Assembly (NCBI GenBank): GCA_964016985.1 | Contig: OZ024835.1 | Location: 62,828,828-62,892,827 of the forward strand | Length of the DNA: 64,000 bases | Direction of reading: 5' to 3' | Source of the DNA: Anodontia alba | Lineage: Eukaryota > Mollusca > Bivalvia > Lucinida > Lucinidae | Shown: positions 35,167 through 45,700 of the stretch, in pieces | Position numbering within the stretch: the stretch's first letter is position 1 | Layout of the letters: each line of letters opens with the position of its first letter | Notes under the pieces: generated by a model | The model's input: the letters and a program-made list of their open reading frames with translations, nothing else | The model's database searches: none | What the model was told of the DNA's origin: nothing | Program-made: the position numbers and the translations under genes

Positions 35167-35591
35167 AAGCACTTTTTCAGCTAGCAAACTTCACCCTGGG
35201 TCCCGATGCTACTCTTAATACAGAAATACATAAAAAAAAATCGGTTCGCATAAAGGCTCCCAACTTAGTCAATGCAACAAAGCGTAAACATAAAAACCAA
35301 ATTAATCACTATAATGAACAAAGACGAGTACTTATGGCTAATTCTACTGTATGCCAGAGTAAATGAAAACCAATAGTTGAACCACGACGGACCAAGCCAA
35401 AGACATATCGTCAAGCCGTATCCCACTGGTTAAAGTTTTACGAAGAGGCCATCATTGAGTCTGATGCCCGAACCGCCGTAAAGCAATTAAAGAGTGAAGC
35501 ATAGCCATCAGTAATGATTGGGTTGACAATTAGGCATGCAGTCTGCCGCATAAATGAATTGCTCCGAAAAGTTAGATTTACCTACAATTTT

Positions 35592-37043
35592 AGCTCACCT
35601 GAGCAAAAGCTCAGGGTGAGCTATTGTCATCACACTATGTCCGTCATAGTTTTGACCCAATCTTGACGAAACTTGGTCAGAATGTTTGCCTCTATGAAAT
35701 CTAGGTCAAGTTCGATACTGGGTTACTTGGGGTCAAAAACTAGGTCACCAGGTCAAATCAAAGGAAAAACTTGTTAACACTCTACAGGTCATAGTTCTGA
35801 CCCAATCTTGAAACTTGCTCAAAATGTTTGCCTCTATTAAATCTAGGTCAAGTTTGAGACTGGGTCACCTGGGGTCAAAAACTAGGTCACCGAGCCAGAT
35901 CAGCAGAAAACCTTGTTAACACTCTAGCAGTCACATTTTTGAAGCAATCATCATGAATCTTGCTCAATATGTTTGTCTTGATGATTTCTAGGTCAAGTTC
36001 GAAACTGGGTCACTTGGGGTCAAAAACTAGGTCACCGGGCCAAATCAGCAGAAAACCTTGTTAACACTCTAGCGGTCACATTTTTTAAGCAATCATCATG
36101 AATCTTGCTCATTATGTTTGTCTTGATGAATTCTAGGTCAAGCTCGAAACTGGGTCACCTGGGGTCAAAAGCTAGGTCACTGGGCCAGATCAGCAGAAAA
36201 CCTTGTTAACACTCCAGCGGTCACATTTTTGAAGCAATCATCATGAATCTTGCTCAAAATGTTTGTCTTGATGATTTATAGGTCGAGTTCGAAACTGGGT
36301 CACTTGGAGTCAAAAACTAGGTCACCAGGCCAAATCAGCAGAAAACCTTGTTAACACTCTAGCGGTCACATTTTTGAAGCAATAATCATGAATCTTGCTC
36401 AAAATGTTTGTCTTGATGATTTCTAGGTCAGGTTCGAAACTGGGTCACGTGGTGTCAAAAACTAGGTCACCTGGCCAAACCAGCAGAAAACCTTGTTAAC
36501 ACTCTAGCAGTCACATTTTTTGAAGCAGTTATCATGAATCTTGCTCAAAATGTTTGTCTTGATGAGTTCTGGGATATGTTTGAAACTGGGTCACTTGGGG
36601 TCAAAAACTAGGTCACCGGGCCAAATCAGCAGAAAACTTTGTTAACACTCTAGCAGTCACATTTTTGAAACAATCATCATGAATCTGGCTCAAAATGTTT
36701 GTCTTGATGATTTCTAGGTCAAGTTCGAAACTGGAACACCTGGGGTCAAAAACTAGGTCACCGGGCCAAATCAGCGTAAAATCTTGTTATCACTCTAGTG
36801 GTCACATTTTTCAAGCAATCATCATGAATCTTGCACAAAATGTTTGTCTTGATGAGTTCTAGGTCAAGTTCGAAACTGGGTCACTTGGTATCAAAAACTA
36901 GGTCACTGGGCCAAATCAGTGGAAAACTTTGTTATAATCATTTTGAACTTTGATCAGAATGTTTGCTTTGATCAGTTCTAGATCAGGCTCTCAAAGTGCT
37001 ATGTTGCTCAGGTGAGCGTTACAGGGCCATCATGACCCTCTTG
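35592..37043 (+). mobile_element. Tandem-array element with AGCTCACCTGAGC ends, 145-bp units
   Basis: The left end AGCTCACCTGAGCAAAAGCT folds with the following GGTGAGCT. The right end has GCTCAGGTGAGC, then GGGCCATCATGACCCTCTTG. Nine units of 142-146 bp follow one another (CTAGGTCAC at 35741, 35883, 36028, 36173, 36318, 36463, 36609, 36754 and 36899). Each unit carries several (A/G)GGTCA hexamers. It interrupts Penelope copy B at a T tract. Architecture fits Helentron-associated or pearl-type elements; it encodes nothing. Confidence 0.75.
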
Positions 37044-37045
37044 TT

Positions 37046-37990
37046 TCTAAATCTGTACACTAAGTCACCGTAAAATCTGGTTCTGATATACCTTGTTGCA
37101 GAAGTGTTTTCAGACTGACGCTTTATTTTTCTAACAAGGCACTGTGCCTGCAATAAAATTTCGAAAATAACGATAGCCCTGCCTAAAAATATTGGCAGTA
37201 AGGGCTTTATTACGGTAGTTAAAGTCATTAAGATTTGAAGAAGCTCTGGCGAATCTAATTTGAGATATGTATACCCCATATGGGGTACGCTGGGAGACAT
37301 CACCATCCAGAAAAGGGAAATTGACTATTATCACAATCAAAATCGTCCCGTTTATCATAAATTTTGGTGGAAACTGTACCATTAGATATACGTAGATTCA
37401 AATCCAAAAAAGGTGCCTCGGTATCGGAAGAATTTGCTCTATTCAATTGGAGTTCTGTAGTGGATATGCGGTCCACCTTTTGGTCAAAGTAAATATTGTC
37501 AATATTTAATAAATCATCAAGGTATCTTGAAGTTGAATTGAAAGCCTCAATAATGTCAGCCTGATTTTCACGTGAGAGAGACTTCATGAAATCTCTCATA
37601 ACAAAAAAGAAACAAATCTGCAACGAGGAGCACAATTAGTTCGCATCGGAATACCAATAGTTTCCCTATAAAGTTTAGTTCCAAATCTAATAAAAATATT
37701 ATCCAAAAGATAAACAAGGGCATCACAGACTTTCTGACACGACCATAAATTGTGATTATTATATACATCAGAAGTGAAAAAAGCACATTCTTCGTTGCAA
37801 GCCAAATATTGGGTATTCTCCCGAATAAACGTTTCGGTTAATTAAATCAATAAGTTTATCTTTTATAAGATGATGAGGTAACGTAGTATACAGTGTAGAA
37901 AAATCATATGCTGTACCTGTCACATTTACGTATGTAACCTTTTTCTGAATGGCATTTTGGTGGGGGCATTCGTGTTCTATGGGCACTTTT
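37046..37990 (-). pseudogene. Penelope-like RT of copy B, N-terminal and core
   Basis: Frames on the minus strand: 37768-37986 (TAYDFSTLYTTLPHHLIKDK), 37596-37805 (GIPMRTNCAP, where relatives have GIPMGTNCAP), 37300-37635 (catalytic box SRYLDDLLNI, then IYDKRDDFDCDN) and 37131-37382 (TPYGVYISQIRFARASS). At least three frameshifts separate them. It is a different lineage from the RT at 1475-2395. No GIY-YIG nuclease domain seen. Inactive. Confidence 0.75.
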
Positions 37991-38089
37991 TTCTAGTTTT
38001 TAAACAATAGTTATGTGCGTGTAAGCATAAAGTTCGAAATTCTTCGGTGGCGTTTAATGCGTTTTGACAAATCAACCAAGACGTGAATG

Positions 38090-38340
38090 TTTACTCTTTG
38101 TTGCTTTGTGGTTTATTCTACGAGGCGATTTGTTTTATATCTTGCCTTGTGTTATTTTGTTCTTGTGGTTTTGAGTCCTCTTAGCATGACCTCACTTGGG
38201 GAAGAGAGAGCTAGTCTTGTTTCTTTAAGTACGTTTGTTCGATTTGCGCTTGTTTGGTTTTGTCTGTTTCCTCTTCTTCTTGGTGTCTGGGGAGGGCTGC
38301 GGTTTGTGACTGCGGCACTCTCTGAACTTTTCTTTTACCC
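38090..38340 (+). mobile_element. Penelope-like 3' UTR piece C (plus strand)
   Basis: Matches the 3' UTR of copies A and B in the opposite orientation (CTTTGTGGTTTATTCTACGA, GGGGAAGAGAGAGCTA, ending TTTTCTTTTACC). It interrupts the ATPase-like fragment: that frame stops exactly where this piece begins. Confidence 0.75.
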
Positions 38341-38344
38341 CTTT

Positions 38345-38660
38345 TTTGAAATGATGCGAAAACTGGCAGTAAATAACTACAACGTGATTTACTTTTCGCT
38401 GCATTTTGCATACCAGAAGCTTATGACCCGGTTCTTTTACAGTCCATGACTCAAGTATATATCTTGAAGGAAGTCCATCAAAAAAATTCAATGTTGAGTA
38501 TTACCTTTTCCGTTTCTGAAAAAAAAACGGGTGGCTAATACCATAGCAATAAAATATAGCCTTAGGCGGCTTTGTAAACATCCCGCCAACATACTTTAAT
38601 ACTTCGAAAACGAATGCAGCTTTTCCAAAGCCGGATAGGCAACAATACATGTTGATGTTG
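38345..38660 (-). pseudogene. P-loop packaging-ATPase-like fragment
   Basis: Minus-strand frames with KPPKAIFYCYGISHPFF, FFDGLPSRYILESW, EPGHKLLV and CQFSHHFKK. This order recalls the P-loop ATPases of virus-like and Polinton-type elements in invertebrates (YCYG, GLPS, a Walker B stretch, SHH). The P-loop itself is degenerate (LSGFGKAAFVF) and the frame breaks once. The 3' side is cut by the Penelope UTR piece at 38340. It may belong with the polymerase-like fragment at 31907-32331. Confidence 0.4.
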
Positions 38661-38669
38661 ATTCAAACT

Positions 38670-38785
38670 GAACCTTACCAGAATGTTTGTCTGGATAACA
38701 TCTTGGCCAAGTTCGAATAAGGGTGCTGTCGGGTCAAAAACTAGGTCACTAGGTCAAGTTTCTTTAAAAGCTTGTTCACCCGGGG
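38670..38785 (+). repeat. Solo relic of the 145-bp AGGTCA unit
   Basis: CCAGAATGTTTGTCTGGATA, GGCCAAGTTCGAATAAGGGT and CAAAAACTAGGTCACTAGG match the unit of 35592-37043 but without its termini. Confidence 0.6.
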
Positions 38786-39272
38786 ACCATTACTTATCTT
38801 CCATTTAAGGCTTAAATATATCACTAATATGTCTTAAATACACTGCTAGTCAAGTGCAACAATTTTGAAAGTCATGAGGTATTAGACAATCCACTGTACT
38901 GGTTGCATTTTTGAATGGCAGCTGTGAATTTTAGAATGTTCAGTTGCACGAATCATTAGCACACGCACACACGAGTTTCTGTAGTTATGAACCATAGTGT
39001 CCTTACATGCACTGTGGACCCTTTTTTATTCAGGAAGATAAAAAGAAGAACTTACGCTTATCACTTTGCAGCAGAAAAGCTATTTAATTAATTTTATTGT
39101 CACAGTTATGCACACATTTTTGTATGAGTTATGCGTCAAAATTGCAATGTAATTATGGACACCATAATCAGCCGTTATCTTTAGTTATGAACCAAAGCGT
39201 CCTTACCATCACTCTGGACACTTCGTCATTCAGCAAGATAAAAACAAATAGAAGTAATGCTTATCAGTATTA

Positions 39273-39330
39273 GTTGTTTGTTTGTTTGTTTGTGTTGAGG
39301 TTTTACGGCCCAGTCAACCCAATGGGGTCA
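39273..39330 (-). mobile_element. RUDI-like SINE, 3' fragment
   Basis: Reverse complement of the SINE tail (TTGTGTTGAGGTTTTACGGC then AACCCAATGGGGTCA). Only about 58 bp remains, as expected of a 5'-truncated insertion or a broken copy. Confidence 0.8.
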
Positions 39331-39352
39331 TTAAATAAGGTATACACGTAAA

Positions 39353-39553
39353 TCAAATGTAATTGTGGAAAACATAATTAGCGATTTGGACACTGGTGTT
39401 TAGAGAGCAGATGTCCGTGTGTGTCTTTGTTAGCCACAATTCCAAGGCTCGCAAGACGTTCACATTTAAGTTTTTAGCTTGACGGCGTATCGAAGAAATG
39501 GACAAGGTGCGGCGAGCTGTATTCAGTAAATTAATGAACTCAGGCGATCCCAT
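39353..39553 (-). CDS. Short coding-like frame of unknown identity
   Basis: A 66-codon frame starting MGSPEFINLLNTARRTLSIS with balanced, non-repetitive composition, unlike the usual shadow frames here. A TTTTTAG tract lies ~25 bp upstream and could be a splice acceptor. It ends 23 bp from the SINE fragment. No function recognised; it may be a relic exon or chance. Confidence 0.2.
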   Translation of the reverse strand: MGSPEFINLLNTARRTLSISSIRRQAKNLNVNVLRALELWLTKTHTDICSLNTSVQIANYVFHNYI

Positions 39554-41627
39554 TTGTAAAATAATTGTGCTCTAAAAATAGAGACGGAAGGTAAAGCAAC
39601 TCTCTAAAATCGGTTTTAGCTAATTTGGTCATTTAATGGTAGATAAATAATAAAAAAAATTCAGTATTAATAAAGAGCAATTAACTTGTAGTGCATTAGT
39701 ATTTCTGCATGACGAAAGTTTCATAGGCTCAAATGATGAATTCTGTGTGAGTTGTTTTATAGAACATATTTAAAATATTGTGCTTACTACATACGAAAAC
39801 AAAAAAAAAAAAAAAAAAAGATTTAGCTTTGTCTCATCTAAATTTGCACAAGCAAATCTGTCTAAAACCATGTCTGGTTCTGTTATTGATTTGATTTATT
39901 AGAGAGGTTCAGATTTTGACTGTGCATTTATATGAGTACGTGTAGGAGTAACATGTATATTTTAACGCGCATTACATGCCATAGACTTCAAAACTGTGTT
40001 AGTTCGAGATAGATTTATATTTCACAAAATTCTGTATATAGGGAAAATTTGGGGGAATATGGTCCGTTGACAAATACTTTGTAATTGAAGAAACTGAGTC
40101 ATACTTTTGACTAACTTGTCCTTCTTTGGAGCATAAAACCCCCTTATGTAACATATCATCACGCCCTGTTCCCCATCCTTTTAAAGAAAAGTTTAGCAAG
40201 AGCTCGCACTAAATGTTTCTATGATATTCATAAAATGGTTTCAGGCAAAGATCCTGTGCACTTGAACATATAGGCAGTTGCTACTTTAAGACCACTATAA
40301 TCATACCTTCCGGATTTATGAGCAAACGTATCACCGTTTTGCTTGCTAGTATTTCCATTTGAAATGTAAATATGTTTATCAGATTCAATGTAATCTGCTT
40401 ATAATGAGTGACGGTACAGAATACCACCTCCTATAGCCAGTTCTCCTATTCAGAATTGTTTTGGAATAAAATACGAATTGTTCTGGCAGAAAAAATATCC
40501 ATTGTTCCGGGAAAGCTTTATATCTACATGATGTAAGCCTTGTTTGTCATGATTTATTGATTAGCCAAATGATTAATGCAGCTTTTTCATAAAGTGAATG
40601 GTGACTGGTTGTCAATGCACTTTTGTATTTTATTGTCAAGAAAAAAAAGATCCTGAAAAATCTCATATATAGGATGCTTTGACCCCGATAAACATGACTT
40701 TTTCTTTGGTAACTTTTAAATGATAATAAGCTTACATTAATTAAATGCAAGTTTTGTATTACACAAAAATGGACTCAGAAAAACTGAAAGTAAACACTGG
40801 AGAAACCATTGAATTAATGTGTTTTTTTTTTTGTGAATCTTTCTGCATATTGTATAAATCAGTATTGCTCTGGATAAAAATACGCATTGACTTGGATCAA
40901 CCAATTACTTAATGGCTTTTCGACAAAAATAATGATCAGATACGATCAATTTTTGTGATCTCATCTGCAGCACCATTAGGTTAATTTTTGCTGTTATGTG
41001 CATACAAAGTGTTTACATATTTTAGAGAATTTTACAGACATTAAACTTTATATGGAACATCATGAATTAAGCCATCAAAAGGTAAGGTTAAGAACGATGA
41101 CACTCCTCAAGGAACCTTATGAAAAGATAACACATAAGCATTTACTGTTAAATAATTTAATAATAATCTGATTAAGCAGTGCCCTTTATGCTGTATAACT
41201 TCAAATCCTCAATTGTTGCTTGACTTTATCGTGAAAAATAAATGAATTAAAAGGCCATTGAATCACCGAGGAATATATTTTACTTTGTTTTATATTTCTT
41301 TAGTCTACATATAGCAACATTCACACACAGGAGTACAAAAACTATACTCTTACAGTGCTTTAAGTAGTGACTGGGACTAGAAATGGAACGGCTGTAATAG
41401 TGGTGAACCTTCTATGATATTAAACAATGCTTTCTATAGTTCCTTATTAAATACAATGAAATTGCAAAAATGATCTATTATTATGAAATAAGCCCATGTA
41501 AACCAAATGAAAGGGCACATCCCCTAAATATGATGTTCATGAAATTTAAGTGGCTGTTCGGTATAAAACCAAAAAGACAATGCTTATTTTGCTATGACCC
41601 GAGTTCCCAGTGTTACATTTCAAAAAA

Positions 41628-41892
41628 GGTAAGAGAAAAGTCCAGGGAATGCCACAATCACAAACCACAGCCCTTCCAGACCCCAAGAGGAAGAGGAAAC
41701 CGACATATCTAAACAAGCACAAACCAAACAAACGTACGAAAAGTACTGATTAGCTCTCTCTCTTCCCCAAGCGAGGTAATCGCAATACTAAAAGGACTGA
41801 AAAACACAAGAACAAAATGACATACGGAAAGACATACAACAAATTGCCTCGTAGAATAAACCACAAAGCAACAAAGAGTAAGACTAACACGT
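41628..41892 (-). mobile_element. Penelope-like 3' UTR piece D
   Basis: Minus-strand copy of the 3' UTR, ending TTTTCTCTTACC at 41628 and 5'-truncated near 41892. The overlapping ORFs (41470-41897) derive from it. Confidence 0.75.
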
Positions 41893-42094
41893 CTCAAGGC
41901 TATGAGTTTTCTGATTCTGGAGAAATTTTTAGAAGGTTTTATTTTATATCATGGTCCGGCGGCCATTTTGGTCATGTGTGCTAAACCATATATACAATTT
42001 TATTAACCCTATGTAGAGAAATCTCCATATGGAATTCGATTATGACTGGCCCAGCGGTTTCTGTGGAGAAGTTTTCAATTTTGACTTTCCATTA

Positions 42095-42364
42095 CGAAAA
42101 CATACCTATTCAAATATATAGAAAATTTCACCACCAAAAAACTGAAAATTTTAGATAAAAAACTCTGATATTTTTTCATATTTCTGCTCAAAATATAGAT
42201 TGTGGGTACTCGTTAGAACCGCCTCGGCGAGGCGGCTTTAACGAGTACCCACAATCTATATTTTTTAGCAGAATTAAGAAAAATAATGTATACCCCTGTA
42301 AACCCCAGTTATATTATAAAAAAATGGGGTTTAAGGGGGTCAAAATTATATAGGCATGTTTTCG
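42095..42364. mobile_element. 270-bp palindromic MITE, copy 2
   Basis: Terminal inverted repeats CGAAAACATACCTATT and (inverted) ATAGGCATGTTTTCG. Central palindrome around CCGCCTCGGCGAGGCGG with arms through GTGGGTACTCGTTA and AACGAGTACCCAC. Same length as copy 1 (270 bp). Confidence 0.8.
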
Positions 42365-43479
42365 TGATGACTGACCTTGGACAAAGGTCAAAGAATGACC
42401 TTGACCATGAATATACACATATTTTGCAAAAGTCATGAAGTCTTGTGCTCAAAATATGTGAAGAAATCTAATTTCAAAGCATTTCCTCATATGCAAGCTT
42501 AAGAAAGCAAAACTAACATTACTGATAAAAGATTTAGGTCATAATTTGTACATAATTCTATGATTCGCCCGAGTCCCTGAAACTTTATACCGAAGTTCAA
42601 GGTAATGGGTCTTGTGGTTATGCAGAAGATTTTTTAAAGGTTGTCCACATATGATTATGGGCCTGACAGCAAAATTGGTTATGTGATATAGATTGATCAT
42701 ACAAATCTTTGTGCGCCTCCCCCTCTCTTCCCCCCTCCCCCCCCCCCCCCACCCACACACACACACATATACAAAAGGAAGTTTCATGTGACATTTGACG
42801 TTGATTGATCCACTGATTCCTTAGGAGATTAGTCCTAGAACTTGCGGTAGGTTTTATCAAGTGATCGAGGCCAAAAGGTTTGAATAAGTTTTCTTATGTA
42901 ATAGGTATGCAAAATTCTTAAGTCAAAGCCTTTAAAAGATCGGACGGTGCATGTCCTCACTATGCTTAATGAAACTGACAAGGGGTTGAGAAATCGTATG
43001 AAAATCATAATAATTATGATACTCTTATATTAAACAGCATAGCATCGCTTGACGTGTACGTGTATTGCTAATTCTGTTATTGAACATTTGATATAAAAAG
43101 AAAGCAATGGTATATTACTACAAATATGATTTTTTTCACCATGTTATGGACAAAATGTAAAACTAAGATCTAATTATACAAACAAATGCAATGGATCCAG
43201 TAAATTGTCACAATACCGCTCAAACTGAAACATAAGTTTTGAAAAAAAATGTATATGTAATTATAATCCCACATCCTCATCAGATCACCTGTAACAAATG
43301 GTGGGTAACAAAATTAGTTTTACAGTACACATCAGAGCTACGCTGTGACGCTTAATTTCTCCATCCAAAGTCAGTTTCATTATGCTTAGTGAGTGTATGT
43401 ACCGTCGTATCTTTTTTGACGTATGAAACTTCTTCAAACATCGGCCTCGATTACTTGATTAAATCTAGCACAACCTATG
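42365..43479. repeat. Decayed dispersed repeat, no gene
   Basis: Contains GACCTTGACCATGAATATAC and ACTTTATACCGAAGTTCAAG, text resembling the array that starts at 43480. A C-run with CA repeats lies at about 42721-42772. The open frames across it (42539-42860) are not supported. Confidence 0.4.
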
Positions 43480-45700
43480 AAACTAGACGATTTGAAGTTT
43501 TCATTTTATGACCTTGGATCGATGTCGAACAACGACCTTGACCTTCAACATTCATGTATTTTGCAAAAGTCGTTAAGTCAAGAGCAAAAAATTCAACGGG
43601 TTTGTAAAACAAGTACAGCTGCGACCATGAATCTGTGCATTTTTCAAAAACAAACTCGCCTTTTGGTTCCGCATGTAAACCTTTTCAATTGTTTTCTAAA
43701 ACAGCAGCATCTTTGACAATGACCTTGACTACAGTTACTTGTAGATTTTGTTTTTCATCTTGACAAGTATATCATGTTTTGACTTTTAGTTCAACGACTT
43801 CTTTTACACATTCTTTTTTATGATTTCATATAATGTCATATATTGCCGAGAGCAGGGACAGGCAACTCCTGTATGATAGAATTGTGATGCTAAAGAAAGT
43901 CCATCTGTGTTCAGAAAAATCTCTTTGAATGATGATTTTTGTACAATTTTTCCATTATTTCAAGGGCACAGAGCCCAGAGACAGGGGTCAGGCAAGCCAA
44001 GGATATAATGCCTGCAGAAAGGCCAAATCATCTTGTCCATATGTGGTAAATTTCAGAAAAAAATCTTTGAAATGTGATTTTATACAATTTTCCATGACTT
44101 CATACATGTAAAGGCCCCAAAGCAGGAGCAGCCATCCCCTGAGGACAAAAGTTCGATGCCTACAGAAAGGCCTTATCGATTTTAATATTGGTGGTAGGTT
44201 TTATTATAGTGATTAATTTGATTTTTATGTTTTCGCTTTGATGCATTGACTGAGTTGGGAGCCTTTATGCGAACCGAATTTTTATGTATTTCTGTATTAT
44301 GATTAACATCGGGACCCAGGGTGAAATAAGTTAGCTGTAAAAGTGCTTTAAACCCCTCCCTCCACCCCCGGTGGTTTGCTCTACTGACCGTTCTAAGGCG
44401 TGGTCCCAGAGTTAGTCTAAGTCTTTATTGCTTTGTGGTTTATTCTACGAGGCGATTTGTTGTATGTCTTTCCGTGTGTCATTTTGTTCTTGTGTTTTTC
44501 AGTCCTTTTGGTATTGCGATTACCTCGCTTGGGGAAGAGAGAGCTAATCTTAGTGCTTTTCGTACGTTTGTTCGGTTTGTGCTTGTTAAGATTTGTCGGC
44601 TTCCTCTTCCTCTTGGGGTCAGGGAGGGGCTGCGGTTTGTGTTTGTGACACTCCCTGGACTTTTCTCTTACCTTTTTTTTTCAGAAAAAAAATACAGGTT
44701 TATTCAATCTCTCCACGATTTCATACCTATATAGAGTCCCAAGGCAGGAGCAGGCAACTCATGGGGTAAAACTTTTGATGCCTATAGAAAGGGGCAGATC
44801 ACATTGTCCATTTGTGACAAGGTTCAAAGAAATCTCCCTGAAATTTAGTTTCAGGGACTTGTGTACTCGAAAGTTTCAGTTATTTGGTGTATTCCTTGTT
44901 TCCAAAGGATACACCTTTTATAGAACATATTACACAATTATTTAATGGTTACATAAATGTATATAGCCCCAGGGCAGGGACTTGCAACTCTTGGAACAAA
45001 AGTTTGGTGCCTACAGAAAGGCCTTATCACTTTGTCTATTTGTGTTAAGTTTCAGAAAAAAATCTCTAACCTAAGATTTTATATTTGTTTTCATAATTTC
45101 ATACATATAGTCAAAAACAGGGGCAGGCAACCCATGATAACAAAAAATTGATTCCTACAGAAAGGCCTTATCGATTTGTCAGTTGGAGGTAAGATTCCAT
45201 ATAAGAATTTGTCCGTCTTTCCTTTTGATGTTGGGGATAAGGTTTGGGTTCGGATTCAGTCAGTTTCTGAAGTTTATTTACTCATTTAATTTGAACTGTG
45301 GTTTTCTAGAATTTCATGGTTTCATACCTGTATGTAGTCCCAGGGCAGGGCAGGGCAGGCAACCTCTTTTGATGGTACAGAAAGGCTTTAGCACAATGCC
45401 CATTTGTGGTTAGTTTCAGAAAAACTCTCTGAACTTTGTTTTTATACAATTTGTCATGATTTAAAACATGTATATAGCCCCAGGATAGGAACAGGCAACA
45501 CTTCGAGGACAAAATATTGATGCCTACAGAGAGCTATCAATTTTTCTATTTTTAAGGTAAGATGCAGAAAAATCTCTTCGAATGATGCTTCATACAATTT
45601 GTTTTAATGCTTATACCATATCAATGCCCCAGGAAAAAATGTTGACCTTGATATAAAATAGGTCATGGTCAACCCACGGTCATTTTTATACAATTTTAAA
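43480..45700 (+). repeat. Diverged tandem array, ~125-150-bp units
   Basis: Units carry GCAGG(G/A)(G/A)CAGGCAAC, CCTACAGAAAGGCCTTATC and TTTCAGAAAAAAATCT at about 43859, 43984, 44127, 44748, 44978, 45120, 45356 and 45490. The array is interrupted by Penelope UTR piece E. No coding capacity. Confidence 0.6.
44205..44672 (+). mobile_element. Penelope-like 3' UTR piece E
   Basis: The longest solo UTR piece: GATTAATTTGATTTTTATGT to TTTTCTCTTACC, collinear with copies A and B. The ORFs 44433-44734 are readings of this UTR. Confidence 0.75.

Larger units (their letters stand above)
34547..37990 (-). mobile_element. Penelope-like element copy B with two nested insertions
   Basis: On the minus strand: RT pieces 37990-37046, then the C-terminal region, then the 3' UTR ending at 34547. 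It is interrupted by the AGCTCACC tandem-array element (35592-37043) within the coding part and by a SINE (34864-35166) in the 3' UTR. Removing these gives an element collinear with copy A. A piece of the same 3' UTR lies inverted just upstream (38090-38340), an arrangement seen in Penelope-like elements with inverted terminal copies. Confidence 0.7.
38786..41627. other. AT-rich non-coding stretch
   Basis: No gene recognised apart from a coding-like frame at 39353-39553 and a partial SINE at 39273-39330. An A-run lies at about 39801-39819. Confidence 0.3.

Noticed and set aside
35592..37043. CRISPR-like array
   Set aside because: Units are 145 bp and similar along their whole length, with no short repeats separated by unique spacers; eukaryotic context.
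38087..38449. 120-codon plus-strand frame
   Set aside because: Starts in the Penelope UTR and runs antisense through the ATPase-like fragment.
44433..44734. Hydrophobic 71- and 99-codon frames resembling membrane proteins
   Set aside because: Readings of the Penelope 3' UTR; the same frames recur at 32324, 34623, 38087, 41709 and 62331.
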